This document shows, in pieces, positions 53,023-61,457 of a DNA stretch of 64,000 nt. The notes under the pieces are model-generated. The model had not been told where the DNA came from. It did not search any database and saw nothing but the letters and a program-made list of their open reading frames with translations. A program made the translations under genes and the position numbers. This stretch comes from Aureococcus anophagefferens (Eukaryota; Sar; Pelagophyceae; Pelagomonadales; Pelagomonadaceae), in NCBI RefSeq assembly GCF_000186865.1, contig NW_008705563.1, positions 688,905-752,904 on the forward strand, read 5' to 3'. Position 1 is the stretch's first letter. Every line of letters begins with the position of its first letter.

Positions 53023-53901
53023 ATGTCCAAGGTCGAGCTCGACGCCCAGTCCCGCAAGGTGCGACGTCCCACCCGGCCGCCCCCGGCGCCCCCCTCCCGC
53101 GCCCGTTTCCAAACGGCGACGCCCCCTCCGCCCCAGGCCGTGCTCGTCGCGCTCCTCCGGGCGATCAGCCAGATGAAGCCCATCCTCGACGCGGGCGACC
53201 GGGGCCACCTCAAGGACCTCGTGCTCGCGAGCCGCATGCAGGCCAAGGTGCTGTCCCTGGGCATCCAGCTCGCCATCCTCGACCACGACACGCAGTTCGA
53301 CTCCCCGGAGGCGGACGAGGCGAACCTCGACAAGCGGCGGTCCATCCTCACGCAGCTCATCGGCCTCCTGCGCGGCGGCGACGGCCCCGGGGGCAACGGG
53401 CACGAGGACGGCGACGACTACGAGTCCGACTTCGAGGAGGACGACATGATGATGCCCGACGGCGACGCCGTCGCGGACGGCGACGCGCGGTCGAACGAAG
53501 CGGACGTGGACGCGGGGCCCTACGGCGACGAGGACGACGACTCCGACGACGACTTCGACGGCGACGGCGACGGCGAGGAGGGCATCGCCGCCGACGACCC
53601 GCGCATACTCGACCTCGCGCGGACGGTAGCGCAGCAGAAGGAGCTGCTCCAGCAGAAGATGGACTTTGTCAAGGAGCAGCTGAGCATGCTCAACGACCTC
53701 AAGGCCTCCTGCCAGCAGAAGCTCGACGAGGCCATGGAGGGCCGCTCCGACGAGGAGGACGACGACGACGAGGACCCGGAGGAGGACGACGAGGACTACG
53801 ACGACGAGGAGGAGGAGGAGGACGACGACGACGAGGGCGACGACGACCGGGAGTTCGACGTCGACGCGGACGACCTCGCGCAGCCCTCCGTCGCGGCGTA
53901 G
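53023..53901 (+). CDS. acidic coiled-coil protein of unknown function, two exons
   Basis: The CDS is join(53023..53058,53137..53901), 266 residues. A 78-nt intron (GTGCGA...CCCAG) is inferred because the retained Pro/Arg-rich segment is unlike the rest; it is in frame, so the unspliced form would be 292 residues. The first 90 residues are helical ([40 protein letters not shown]). Acidic runs follow, then a coiled coil at about residues 180-220 ([20 protein letters not shown]) and a long Asp/Glu tail. Such tails occur in histone chaperones and nucleolar proteins, but no family was recognised. Confidence 0.6.
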   Translation: MSKVELDAQSRKVRRPTRPPPAPPSRARFQTATPPPPQAVLVALLRAISQMKPILDAGDRGHLKDLVLASRMQAKVLSLGIQLAILDHDTQFDSPEADEANLDKRRSILTQLIGLLRGGDGPGGNGHEDGDDYESDFEEDDMMMPDGDAVADGDARSNEADVDAGPYGDEDDDSDDDFDGDGDGEEGIAADDPRILDLARTVAQQKELLQQKMDFVKEQLSMLNDLKASCQQKLDEAMEGRSDEEDDDDEDPEEDDEDYDDEEEEEDDDDEGDDDREFDVDADDLAQPSVAA

Positions 53902-54105
53902 GACCGAAGACCGCCCGCGCCGCGCGCGCGCGCGCGCCGCGCGACATCCGACTCGAAGCCCCCGCCCCTCCGCGCCCGCGCTCCCGGCGCCGCGCCCTTT
54001 CGCCCGGCCCTACACGCGGCCGTCTTTTGGATGTTTCTTTTGGGTGTGGGGGCGAGATCACAAGTCCGGGCCCTGGGTGAGTTCGCAGCGGGCACTCTAA
54101 AAAGT

Positions 54106-55733
54106 TTACCCCGCGTAGTCGCCGCCGTACGCGTAGTCCGCGCCGTTGCCGTACGCGGCCTCGCCGTAGTCGTAGTCGTAGTCGTAGCGGTCCTCCGGGC
54201 GGTTCGGCGTCGGGTCCACGGAGTCCCAGAAGTCGAGCGGCAGGGACGCCGCGGACATGCCAAACGGGAGCAGGTTGCCGAGGACCCAGCGCACGACGAC
54301 GATGCGGGCGACGACGAGCACCGCGCCCGTGAACAGGAGCCAGGCCAGCGACGCCGCCGCCGCCCGCGGCCCGCGCGCGCCGCCGCCGCGCGCGGCGACC
54401 GCGGCGTCGCGGACTTTGGAGGACTCGCCGCCGTCCGCGGCGACGACGAACACCGCGACCTCCAGATCCACGAGGATCACGGCGAGCAGCCCGTACACGA
54501 GCCAGTTGTAGCTCTTCGTGAGCTGCGTGTGGTGCGCGCCGAAGTAGGAGTCGTCGTCGACGACGATCAGTTTCCCCTTGGACGTGTAGTGCTGCATGAG
54601 CAGCGTGATCTGGAAGACGCAGCCGCCGACGCCGAGCGGGAAGAGCCAGGACGTCGCGTCGTAGAGGCGCCGCAGGCTCCGCGGCGCCCGCTCCACGGCC
54701 GCGACGGCGTCGCGGAACCGGTTCCGCGCGAGCCGGAGCCGCCGCGCGTAGCGCGACCGGTGGTCCGCGTGCTCGACGCCGTAGAAGTTGTGGCTCGGCA
54801 TGACCACAAAAATGACCTCGTCGATCTCGAGCACGAAGGCCGTCGCGAGGCTGTTGAGCAGCAGATTGAACGGCCCGTCGGACGTGCCCAAAATTTGCGC
54901 GGCGATGTCGTAAAAATACCTGCGGCGCGCGCGCTGGGGGCGAGGCCCGCGCGCCTCGAAACGTACCAGACGAGCGACAATCGCACGACGTGCAGCAGGT
55001 AGCACGCCACCAGACGGACCTTCGCCGTCCGCGCGTCCGCCGCGGCGACCTCGCGCCGCAGCAGCAGATACCCGGCCTTGCACGACGCCTCCTCGTCCGT
55101 CGTCGACATGACGAGTACGAAGACGCAGAAGAACAGCGGCCCGAAGACGATGATGGGCACGCCCATGAGCGACGAGTCGTCCGCGTAGTGGAACAGCTTC
55201 CGGTAGCTCGCCGGGAAGGCGATGCCCGAGTGGAAGTAGCGTCGCGCCTCGTCGACGGACAAGCCCCACTTCATGAAGTCGAAGGGGTACCAGAGCGCCT
55301 GCCACACGGTCTGCAGCGCGAGCAGCTGGAGCAGGACCGACAGGCACACCAGGACCCAGTGCATGGCGACGCGCCACGTCGTCGGGTCGTAGAGCACCAT
55401 GGTCTCCACGCGGAAGTAGTAGGACGCGTCCGTGCGCTCGTGCAAGGGCTGGAACGACGGCACCTTGTCCTCGCCCGTCTCGACGCGCGCCATCGTCGAA
55501 AGCCGCTTCCGCATGACGCTCGAGCTGCCCATCTCGCCCATGATCGTGGGCTTGATGCTGCGCGCCACGTCGAGCAGCTCGGGCCCGCGCAGCTCCTGCG
55601 CGTCCAGCTCGGCCAAAATCTCCGCCTTGAGCTCGGCCTTGAGCTGCGCCCGCACCGCGCCATCGGTGTCGTTGAGCTGCGCCCGCGCCGCGCCATCGGT
55701 GTCGTCGAAGGCCTCGATGGGCGTCACCTCCAT
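54106..55733 (-). CDS. polytopic membrane protein of unknown family, two exons
   Basis: The CDS is complement(join(54106..54919,54967..55733)), 526 residues. The 47-nt intron (GTACGT...CGCAG) joins LSLVW to YFYDIAAQ in frame. The N-terminal 50 residues contain a short duplicated segment (DDTDGAARAQL/NDTDGAVRAQL). Membrane helices are at about residues 125-150, 195-215, 240-262, 275-305, 350-372, 395-420 and 440-465. A conserved-looking segment (FNLLLNSLATAFVLEIDEVI) places two acidic residues in or next to a helix, as in some channel-like proteins. The C terminus is Tyr/Asp-rich. The function is unknown; an ion-channel or transporter role is speculation. It diverges from the HflX gene. Confidence 0.68.
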
Positions 55734-55880
55734 GGGCGTTCGCGCCACTGCAAGCGCTTCTACTCACCACGCAGCCCGACGATTCCGTGATCACACCATA
55801 ACTGCTTCTCAAAGTTGACGTTCAACGAGCAGTTTTCAGCGTGTTGAAGCTTTCGTTGAGGCATTTGAGCGCTGCCGCTG

Positions 55881-57981
55881 ATGAGAGGCGCTCCCAGCCG
55901 TGTTCGCGTGATGCAATACCGCCTCCTCGCGTTGCTCGCGCTCCGCGGCGCGCGGGCCTTCGTCGCCGTCCATCCACGATCCGTGCCCCCGCTGCGCCTC
56001 GCCGCCGCCGAGGGCAACTGGGACGTGCCCGACGACGAGCTGCGCGCCGACGACGGCGGCCTCTACGCGACGGGCGCCGCGACGGTGCTCGTCGGGCTCG
56101 AGGCGCCCGGCGACGTCGACGATTCCCTGCAGGAGCTCGGCGACCTCGCCGGGAGCGCGGGGCTCCGCGTCGTCGGCCGGCCCTTCACGCAGCGGTCCAC
56201 GCACCCCGACCCGAACACGTTCGTCGACGGCGACCTGGTCGAGGCCATCCGCGCGGACGTGCGCGCCCGCGCGGCGTCGAGCGACGAGACGCGCTTCGTC
56301 GTGCTCTTCGACGACGAGCTGAGCCCGGAGCAGCAGCGGAACCTGGAGAAGCGGCTGCAGGTCGAATCCATGGACGACCTCTTGCCGCGCGAGCGGCGGC
56401 CGAACAAGAAGGCGCTGGCCATGGAGCGCCAGTACGAGCGGCTCGCGCGCGGCGACGTCTCCGGCGGCGCGTCGGCGCGCGCGCGGGAGAACAAGGCCGA
56501 GCGCGTGCGGCGGCGGACGTCGTCCGAGGATCTCGTCGTCGTCCGCGTGCTCGATCGCACGGCGCTCGTGCTCGAGATCTTCGCGCGGCGGGCGACGACG
56601 CGGGGCGGCCGTTTGCAGGTGGCCCTGGCCGTGTGCCTCTACAAGACCCCCCGGCTGTCGTCCATGCTGCGCCGCGTCGACGGCGACGACGAGGGTCTGG
56701 GCGGGTCGTTCGGCTCGAATCCGACGGAGCGGCGGCGGACGATGGAGGTGGACCAGAAGAATTTACGGGACCGCGCCGCGCGGCTCCGGGCGAAGATCGA
56801 GGATTTACGGAGGCACCGCGAGCGCACGCGGCGGCGGCGGCGGCGCAACGGCCTGCCGACGGTCGCGTTGGTGGGCTACACGAACGCGGGCAAGAGTAGT
56901 CTCCTGGACGCGCTCAGCGCCGAGGCCATCCGCGGCCGCCGCGGCGGCACGGGCGTCGAGGTGCTCTCGGGCGACGACGAGGAGAATACCTTCTTCATCG
57001 ACGACAAGCCCTTCGCGACGCTGGACCCGCTCACGCGGCGGGTCGGCCTCCGGGACGCGGAGCCGCGCGAGTGCCTCGTCACGGACACGGTGGGCTTCGT
57101 CGCCAAGCTGCCCGCGCAGGTCGTCGCGGCCTTCCGCGCGACGCTGGAAGAGGTCGCGGACGCCGACGTGCTCGTGCACGTCGTCGACGCGACGGCTTCC
57201 GAGGACGCGCGCGCGGCCCGCGGCGCCGTCGTCGACCGCGAGCTCGACGCGCTCGGCGCGGGCGCGACGCCGCGATTATTGTTCTACAACAAGTGCGACG
57301 CCCTGGCGCCCGGCGACCGGGAGCGGCTCCGCAAGGCCGCGGCGGCGGCGCCGAACGCCTTCGCGGGCTCGGCGCGCGACGCGTCGGGCCTCGACGACCT
57401 CCGCGACGCCGTCGCCGACGTGCTGGACGACGCGCTCTGCGTCGTGCGCGTGGCGCTGCCCTACGCGGACCCGAAGTTCGGGGCGCTGCTCACGGAGGTG
57501 AAGACGCGCGGCCGCGTCGACGACGTCGTCCACGGCGACGTCGCGACGCTCGTCGACGCGTGCGTGGAATTCAAATCTTCAACCCGACTTCAATGTGCGC
57601 ATATGCGACAGTTTCGACGCAAGCGCTTCGGCTGTGCTTCGAGAACTCGACGAGAGCAATCGATTCATCCAAAAATCAGCCGAATCGACTTCGATTTGAT
57701 CGAGCTAGAGAATTCTGAAGTTTGGTCAGGACCACCCAAACCAGTGATTGAATTCCACACAGGTCGACGCGTGCGTGCCCTACGACCTCGCGGGCCGGCT
57801 CCGGCCCTACAAGGCGTCCGCGGACGACGCCGAACTGCTGACGAGCGAGGCCGCCGCGCTCCTCGCGGCCGCCGAGGCGGACGGCGCGCTGTCGACGCTC
57901 GGCGAGGGGGACGACGACGGCGCGGCCGCCGGCGACGTTTTGGCCGCCGGCGACGGCGCGGCCGCGGGCGCGGGGTCGTAA
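55881..57981 (+). CDS. hflX: HflX-type ribosome-associated GTPase, probably plastid, two exons
   Basis: The CDS is join(55881..57551,57763..57981), 629 residues. The second Met (55911) opens MQYRLLALLALRGARAFVAV, a signal peptide with an aromatic cleavage site, suggesting plastid targeting. The HflX-specific domain has LQVALAVCLYKTPRLSSML and a TMEVDQKNLRDRAARLRAKI helix that stands for the usual ETQLEVDRR segment, but the glycine-rich GGSGSRGPGE loop is degenerate. The G domain has G1 GYTNAGKSSL, G2 FATLDPLTRR, G3 DTVGF and G4 NKCD. HflX splits stalled or hibernating 70S ribosomes. The 211-nt intron is an introner; splicing restores DVATLVDACVPYDLAGRL exactly. Without it the frame runs into foreign sequence. 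Confidence 0.87.
57552..57777 (+). mobile_element. introner-type element acting as the intron of the HflX gene
   Basis: A 15-bp direct repeat (GTCGACGCGTGCGTG) flanks the insert at 57552-57566 and 57763-57777. The ends form an inverted repeat: GTGCGTGGAATTCAA at the left and the complement of CTGTGTGGAATTCAA at the right (13 of 15). Removing 57552-57762 as a GT-AG intron restores the coding frame perfectly. The acceptor CACAG belongs to the element end and the donor GT to the duplicated target. The interior is AT-rich and homologous to the reverse strand of the insert in CLASRP. Confidence 0.87.
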
Positions 57982-57999
57982 TTCGGTTTATCGGGCCGC

Positions 58000-58611
58000 C
58001 TAGACCGTGCCCGCGAGGTACTCGCGGAGCTCGTGGCCCGTGAGGGCGATGGAGAGCCCGTTGGCGGCGATGGCGGCGCCGGCGAGGCCGAAGGCCTTGG
58101 CCGTGCCGCCGATGATGTCCGCGTTCGACGCGATGCCGACGAGCTCGATGGTGAACTCGACGTCCGTGCCGGGCTTGATGACGCCGTCGGGCGACCCCGC
58201 GTCGCCGTAGGCCAGATCCGCGGGCAGCTTGACGGTCCGCGTGCCGCCGGGCCGCATGGTCTGCACCATCTCGTCCCAGCCCGCGATGACGAGGCCCTTC
58301 CCGACCTGGAACTCGGCCCAGGGCTTGCCGCGGTTCTTGAAGGACGTCACGAGCTCGCCGTCGGCCGTGTACTGGAGGTCGGCCTTGTCGATCTTCGGAT
58401 CGATGCAGCGGCCGCCGACGCGCGTCTCGTAGACGACGGACACGAAGTCGCCGGTGTTGGGCGTCCGGCCCTCACCGACGGTCACGTCCTCGTACTCGAT
58501 GCCGGACGCCGTCGTGGCGCGCAGCTGCGGCAGTCGCGCGACGCGCCGCGGCGTCGGCGCGAAACCCGTTGCCGATGCGAGCAGCGTTGCGACAAGGTTG
58601 ATGAGCTTCAT
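58000..58611 (-). CDS. plastid-targeted FKBP-type peptidyl-prolyl isomerase
   Basis: The ATG at 58611 gives 203 residues. The N terminus MKLINLVATLLASATGFAPT is a signal peptide followed at once by an ASAFAP-like motif with Phe at +1, the plastid-import signature of red-lineage complex plastids. The FKBP fold covers about residues 36-155 (VTVGEGRTPNTGDFVSVVYE, PWAEFQVGKGLVIAGWDEMV, MRPGGTRTVKLPADLAYGDA, IKPGTDVEFTIELVGI). A weakly hydrophobic C-terminal tail (FGLAGAAIAANGLSIALTG) could associate with thylakoids. Luminal FKBPs assist folding of photosynthetic proteins. It converges with the HflX gene, with stops about 18 bp apart. Confidence 0.88.
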   Translation of the reverse strand: MKLINLVATLLASATGFAPTPRRVARLPQLRATTASGIEYEDVTVGEGRTPNTGDFVSVVYETRVGGRCIDPKIDKADLQYTADGELVTSFKNRGKPWAEFQVGKGLVIAGWDEMVQTMRPGGTRTVKLPADLAYGDAGSPDGVIKPGTDVEFTIELVGIASNADIIGGTAKAFGLAGAAIAANGLSIALTGHELREYLAGTV

Positions 58612-58680
58612 AGCTTCGATCTCTGCCGGCTCGTGCGGAGCCAGTGTTTCCCTGAACTTGCACTTCTCGTGGCAGAGAGC

Positions 58681-59700
58681 ATGGAGCTCGCTTTTATCGT
58701 GGGCTGCCTCGCTGTGGCGGCGGCCCAGCCAAACGACCGCGCGCGCTTCGATGCGTGGATGCGCGACTACGCGGTCAAAGTCGACGCGGGCGACTACGAG
58801 CGCCGCCTCGATATTTTCGCCGAGAAGCTGCGCTCCATCGAGGCGCACGACTCCAGCGACTTCAGGCTGGGGCTGAATCGCTTCTCGCACCTCACGGAGG
58901 ACGAGTTCGCGTCGATGTACAGGCGCCCCATGAGCCGCGTGCCAGCGCCGCCGGTCGACGCGGTGGCACCCGAGACATCGGCCTCGGTCGACTGGGTCGC
59001 CGAGGGCGTCGTGACGCGCGTCTACGAGCAGGGCGCCTGCGCGGCGTGCTGGACGTTCGCGGCGAGCGGCGCCCTCGAGGGCGCCTTCGCGCTCGCGACG
59101 GGCCGCAAAGGCGCGAACCTGACGGCGTTCTCGCAGCAGCAGATCGTCGAGTGCGACAACATCACGTGGCACGGCAAGCGCGTCGACAACGGCTGCCACG
59201 GCACGTGGTACGGCATGGACTCGGCCTACGCGTACATCGAAACCAACGGCGGCCTCTGCACGGAGGCGGCGTACCCCTACGTCGGCGCGAATTCGACGGA
59301 CTGGACGACCTGCCACGCCTCCGAAAACGGCTGCGCGATCGTGTCCGGGTCGGCGCCCGCGAACCACACGGACGTCGCGCCGGCGAGCGAAGCCGCGCTC
59401 GCCGCCGCCGTCGCGAAGCAGCCCGTCTCCGTCGTCGTCGACGCGAGCTGCCAAGGTTTCATGTCCTACGCGGGCGGCGTCTGGACGAAGGACTGCGGCA
59501 CAAAGCTCGACCACGCGGTCCTCGTCGTCGGCTACGGCTTCGACGCGCCGTCCAACACGTCCTACTGGAAGGTCAAGAACTCCTGGGGCGCGGCCTGGGG
59601 CGAGGCCGGCTACGTGCGCCTCGCGCGGGGCCTCGCGGGCACGGGCGGCCACGGCATCATGGACATCGCGAGCACGGCGTCCTACCCGACCTTCGCGTAA
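58681..59700 (+). CDS. papain-family (C1A) cysteine protease, secreted/vacuolar
   Basis: The 339-residue preproprotein starts at the ATG at 58681 with a signal peptide (MELAFIVGCLAVAAAQ). An I29 inhibitor prodomain follows (FDAWMRDYAVKVDAGDYERR, LGLNRFSHLTEDEFASMYRR). In the mature enzyme, the oxyanion Gln and catalytic Cys are in YEQGACAACWTFAASGALEG, the His in KLDHAVLVVGYGF and the Asn in KNSWGAAWGEAGYVRLARG. The usual GSCWAFS reads AACWTFAA, which is conservative. Cathepsin L/H-type peptidases degrade proteins in lysosome-like vacuoles. The last 14 codons and stop are copied in the minisatellite that follows. Confidence 0.92.
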   Translation: MELAFIVGCLAVAAAQPNDRARFDAWMRDYAVKVDAGDYERRLDIFAEKLRSIEAHDSSDFRLGLNRFSHLTEDEFASMYRRPMSRVPAPPVDAVAPETSASVDWVAEGVVTRVYEQGACAACWTFAASGALEGAFALATGRKGANLTAFSQQQIVECDNITWHGKRVDNGCHGTWYGMDSAYAYIETNGGLCTEAAYPYVGANSTDWTTCHASENGCAIVSGSAPANHTDVAPASEAALAAAVAKQPVSVVVDASCQGFMSYAGGVWTKDCGTKLDHAVLVVGYGFDAPSNTSYWKVKNSWGAAWGEAGYVRLARGLAGTGGHGIMDIASTASYPTFA

Positions 59701-59867
59701 CCTGAGTGTGCTCGCGCGGCGTCCTACCCGACCTTCGCGTAAACGTAGCGTGCTCGCGCGGCGTCCTACCCGACCTTCGCGTAACCTTAGTGTGCTCGCA
59801 CGTCGTCCTACCCGACCTTCGCGTAACCTCAGTGCGCTCGCACGGCGTCCTACCCGACCTTCGCGTA
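59678..59867 (+). repeat. 42-bp minisatellite derived from the 3' end of the protease gene
   Basis: The core CGTCCTACCCGACCTTCGCG recurs at 59678, 59720, 59762, 59804 and 59846, a period of exactly 42 bp. The first copy is the C-terminal coding end of the protease with its TAA. Copies 2-4 carry the same in-frame TAA; the fifth reads TAC and ends next to the stop codon of the opposite gene at 59871. Copies are close to identical, so the array is young. Confidence 0.92.
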
Positions 59868-59870
59868 CAT

Positions 59871-60425
59871 TTATTTCCCGCCGGGCCACACCTCGAGGGT
59901 CCCGCCCCGTTTCCCGAGCGAGTCGCCCCAGAGGCCCGCGTGGAGTTTCGTGAGGACGACCTTCGCGACGCCGTCGTCGAGGTACCAGACGACCTCGTCG
60001 GCGCCGCCGACGATGTCGCCGGCGAGGGGATCGACGACGAGCAGGGGCTCGCGCGTCCCCGCCGTCGTCCGCGCGATGTGCAGCGTCGGCCGCGGCCGCG
60101 ACGTCGTCGCGACGTCGAGCTCGCGCGCGGTCGTGCCCGGCGGCAGCCGCAGCGCGACCTCGACCTCGCCGGCGTCGTCGCTCCAGGACGTGAAGGCGCC
60201 GGCCCGCACCGCCGCGTTCTTCAGCAGCTTCTCCGCCAGCGGCGACGCGTCGCCCGTGTGCGACAGCAGCTCGTCGGTGGACGCGCCGAGGATGCTGGCG
60301 TTGCAGCGCTTGCAGAGGCCCTCGTGGGCGAAGTTGCGCCCGTCGTCGCGCACGCCGCAGCCCTCGCAGAGGTCCGCGAAGAACGCGCCGTCGGGGTGGT
60401 CCACCAGGGCGCAGGGGACCGCCAT
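59871..60425 (-). CDS. CS-domain (NudC/p23-like) protein with N-terminal zinc-binding segment
   Basis: The 184-residue protein has a Cys cluster at residues 20-42 (CEGCGVRDDGRNFAHEGLCK, then RCNASILG) that could bind zinc. A CS domain follows at about residues 78-170: FTSWSDDAGEVEVALRLPPG, LDVATTSRPRPTLHIARTT, PLAGDIVGGADEVVWYLDDG, then VVLTKLHAGLWGDSLG. This matches the NudC/p23 sandwich with the typical W-x-x-D/E-G and final Trp. CS proteins act as Hsp90/Hsp70 co-chaperones. It converges with the protease across the minisatellite and diverges from the 6-phosphogluconolactonase gene with only about 61 bp between the starts. Confidence 0.76.
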   Translation of the reverse strand: MAVPCALVDHPDGAFFADLCEGCGVRDDGRNFAHEGLCKRCNASILGASTDELLSHTGDASPLAEKLLKNAAVRAGAFTSWSDDAGEVEVALRLPPGTTARELDVATTSRPRPTLHIARTTAGTREPLLVVDPLAGDIVGGADEVVWYLDDGVAKVVLTKLHAGLWGDSLGKRGGTLEVWPGGK

Positions 60426-60486
60426 CGTTCACCTGGGCTGCCTCTTTGGCGGCATCTTCGGCGATGTTGACGCTGACGATCAGAGC

Positions 60487-61445
60487 ATGAAGTCCGTCGC
60501 CGTCGCGTCGCCGCCGGCGCCAGACGCGGCTGCAATCATCGTTTGCAACCAATCGCCCGTAGGTCGCTGCTGCTTTTGCTGTCCTCCGCCGGCGCCTTCG
60601 TGGCGCCCGCGACGCATGCGTCGCCGCGCTCGATCCGCCGCAGCGCCGCGGCGGACGTGCTCGCGCCGGCGCCCGCCGGCTCCGTGACCGTCGAGGCCGA
60701 CGCCGACGCGGTCGGCAAGGCCGTCTGGGCGCGCGTCGAGGCGGCGGCGAAGCGCGCCATCGACGAGCGCGGCCGCTTCGCGCTCGCGATCCCCGGCGGC
60801 AGCGTGCTCAAGATGCTCGAGGGCACGGCGCCGGCCTGGGCCGCGCAGACGCTCGTCGCCTACGTGAACCACAAGGCCGTGCCCATGGACGACGCGAACC
60901 TCGCGACGCACGCCAAGGCCATGGCCGGCTTCCTCGGCGAGTGGAAAGGCGCGGAGGTCGTCGCGCTCGAGGGCACGTCGGACTGCGTCGCCGAGGCCTG
61001 CCGCTACGCGGAGATCTTGGAGCTGGCGGACGTCGCCATGCTGCCCAAGAACATGGACGAGGACGGCGCCTGCGACGGCGACGAGCCGTGCCTGCCCGTC
61101 TTCGACATGATGCTCGTCGGCGTCGGCGACGACGGCCACATCGGCAGCCTCTACCCGGACCGGGACGAGGTGCTCGACGACTACGCGTGGGTCCTGCCCG
61201 TGGAGATGAAGGACCCGGGCAGCATCACGCTGTCCTTCCCCGTCATCGCGAACGCCAGGGAGGTCGTCATCGCGGCCTGCGGCGTCTCGGAGAAGTACCC
61301 CCAGGGCAAGAGCGCCGCCATGGTCCGCGCCGTCGAGGCGCCGGAGACGCTCCGCTCCTTCCCCGCCGCGGGCCTCCGCGACGTCGCGACCTACGTCTTC
61401 GACGAGGCCGCGGCGTCGAAGCTCGACGCCAAGTACCGCTCCTAA
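60487..61445 (+). CDS. PGL: 6-phosphogluconolactonase, plastid-targeted, two exons
   Basis: The CDS is join(60487..60506,60563..61445), 300 residues. The long frame has no ATG at its start. Removing a 56-nt intron (GTCGCC...CCGTAG) joins the ATG at 60487 to it and yields MKSVAVASLLLLLSSAGAFV, a signal peptide ending in an ASAFAP-like site, which strongly supports the model. The enzyme core shows FALAIPGGSVLKMLEG, WAAQTLVAYVNHKAVPMDD, FDMMLVGVGDDGHIGSLYPD and SITLSFPVIANAREVVIAAC. It hydrolyses 6-phosphogluconolactone in the oxidative pentose phosphate pathway, here probably in the plastid, supplying NADPH. Confidence 0.88.
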
Positions 61446-61457
61446 TATCACGGGCGT

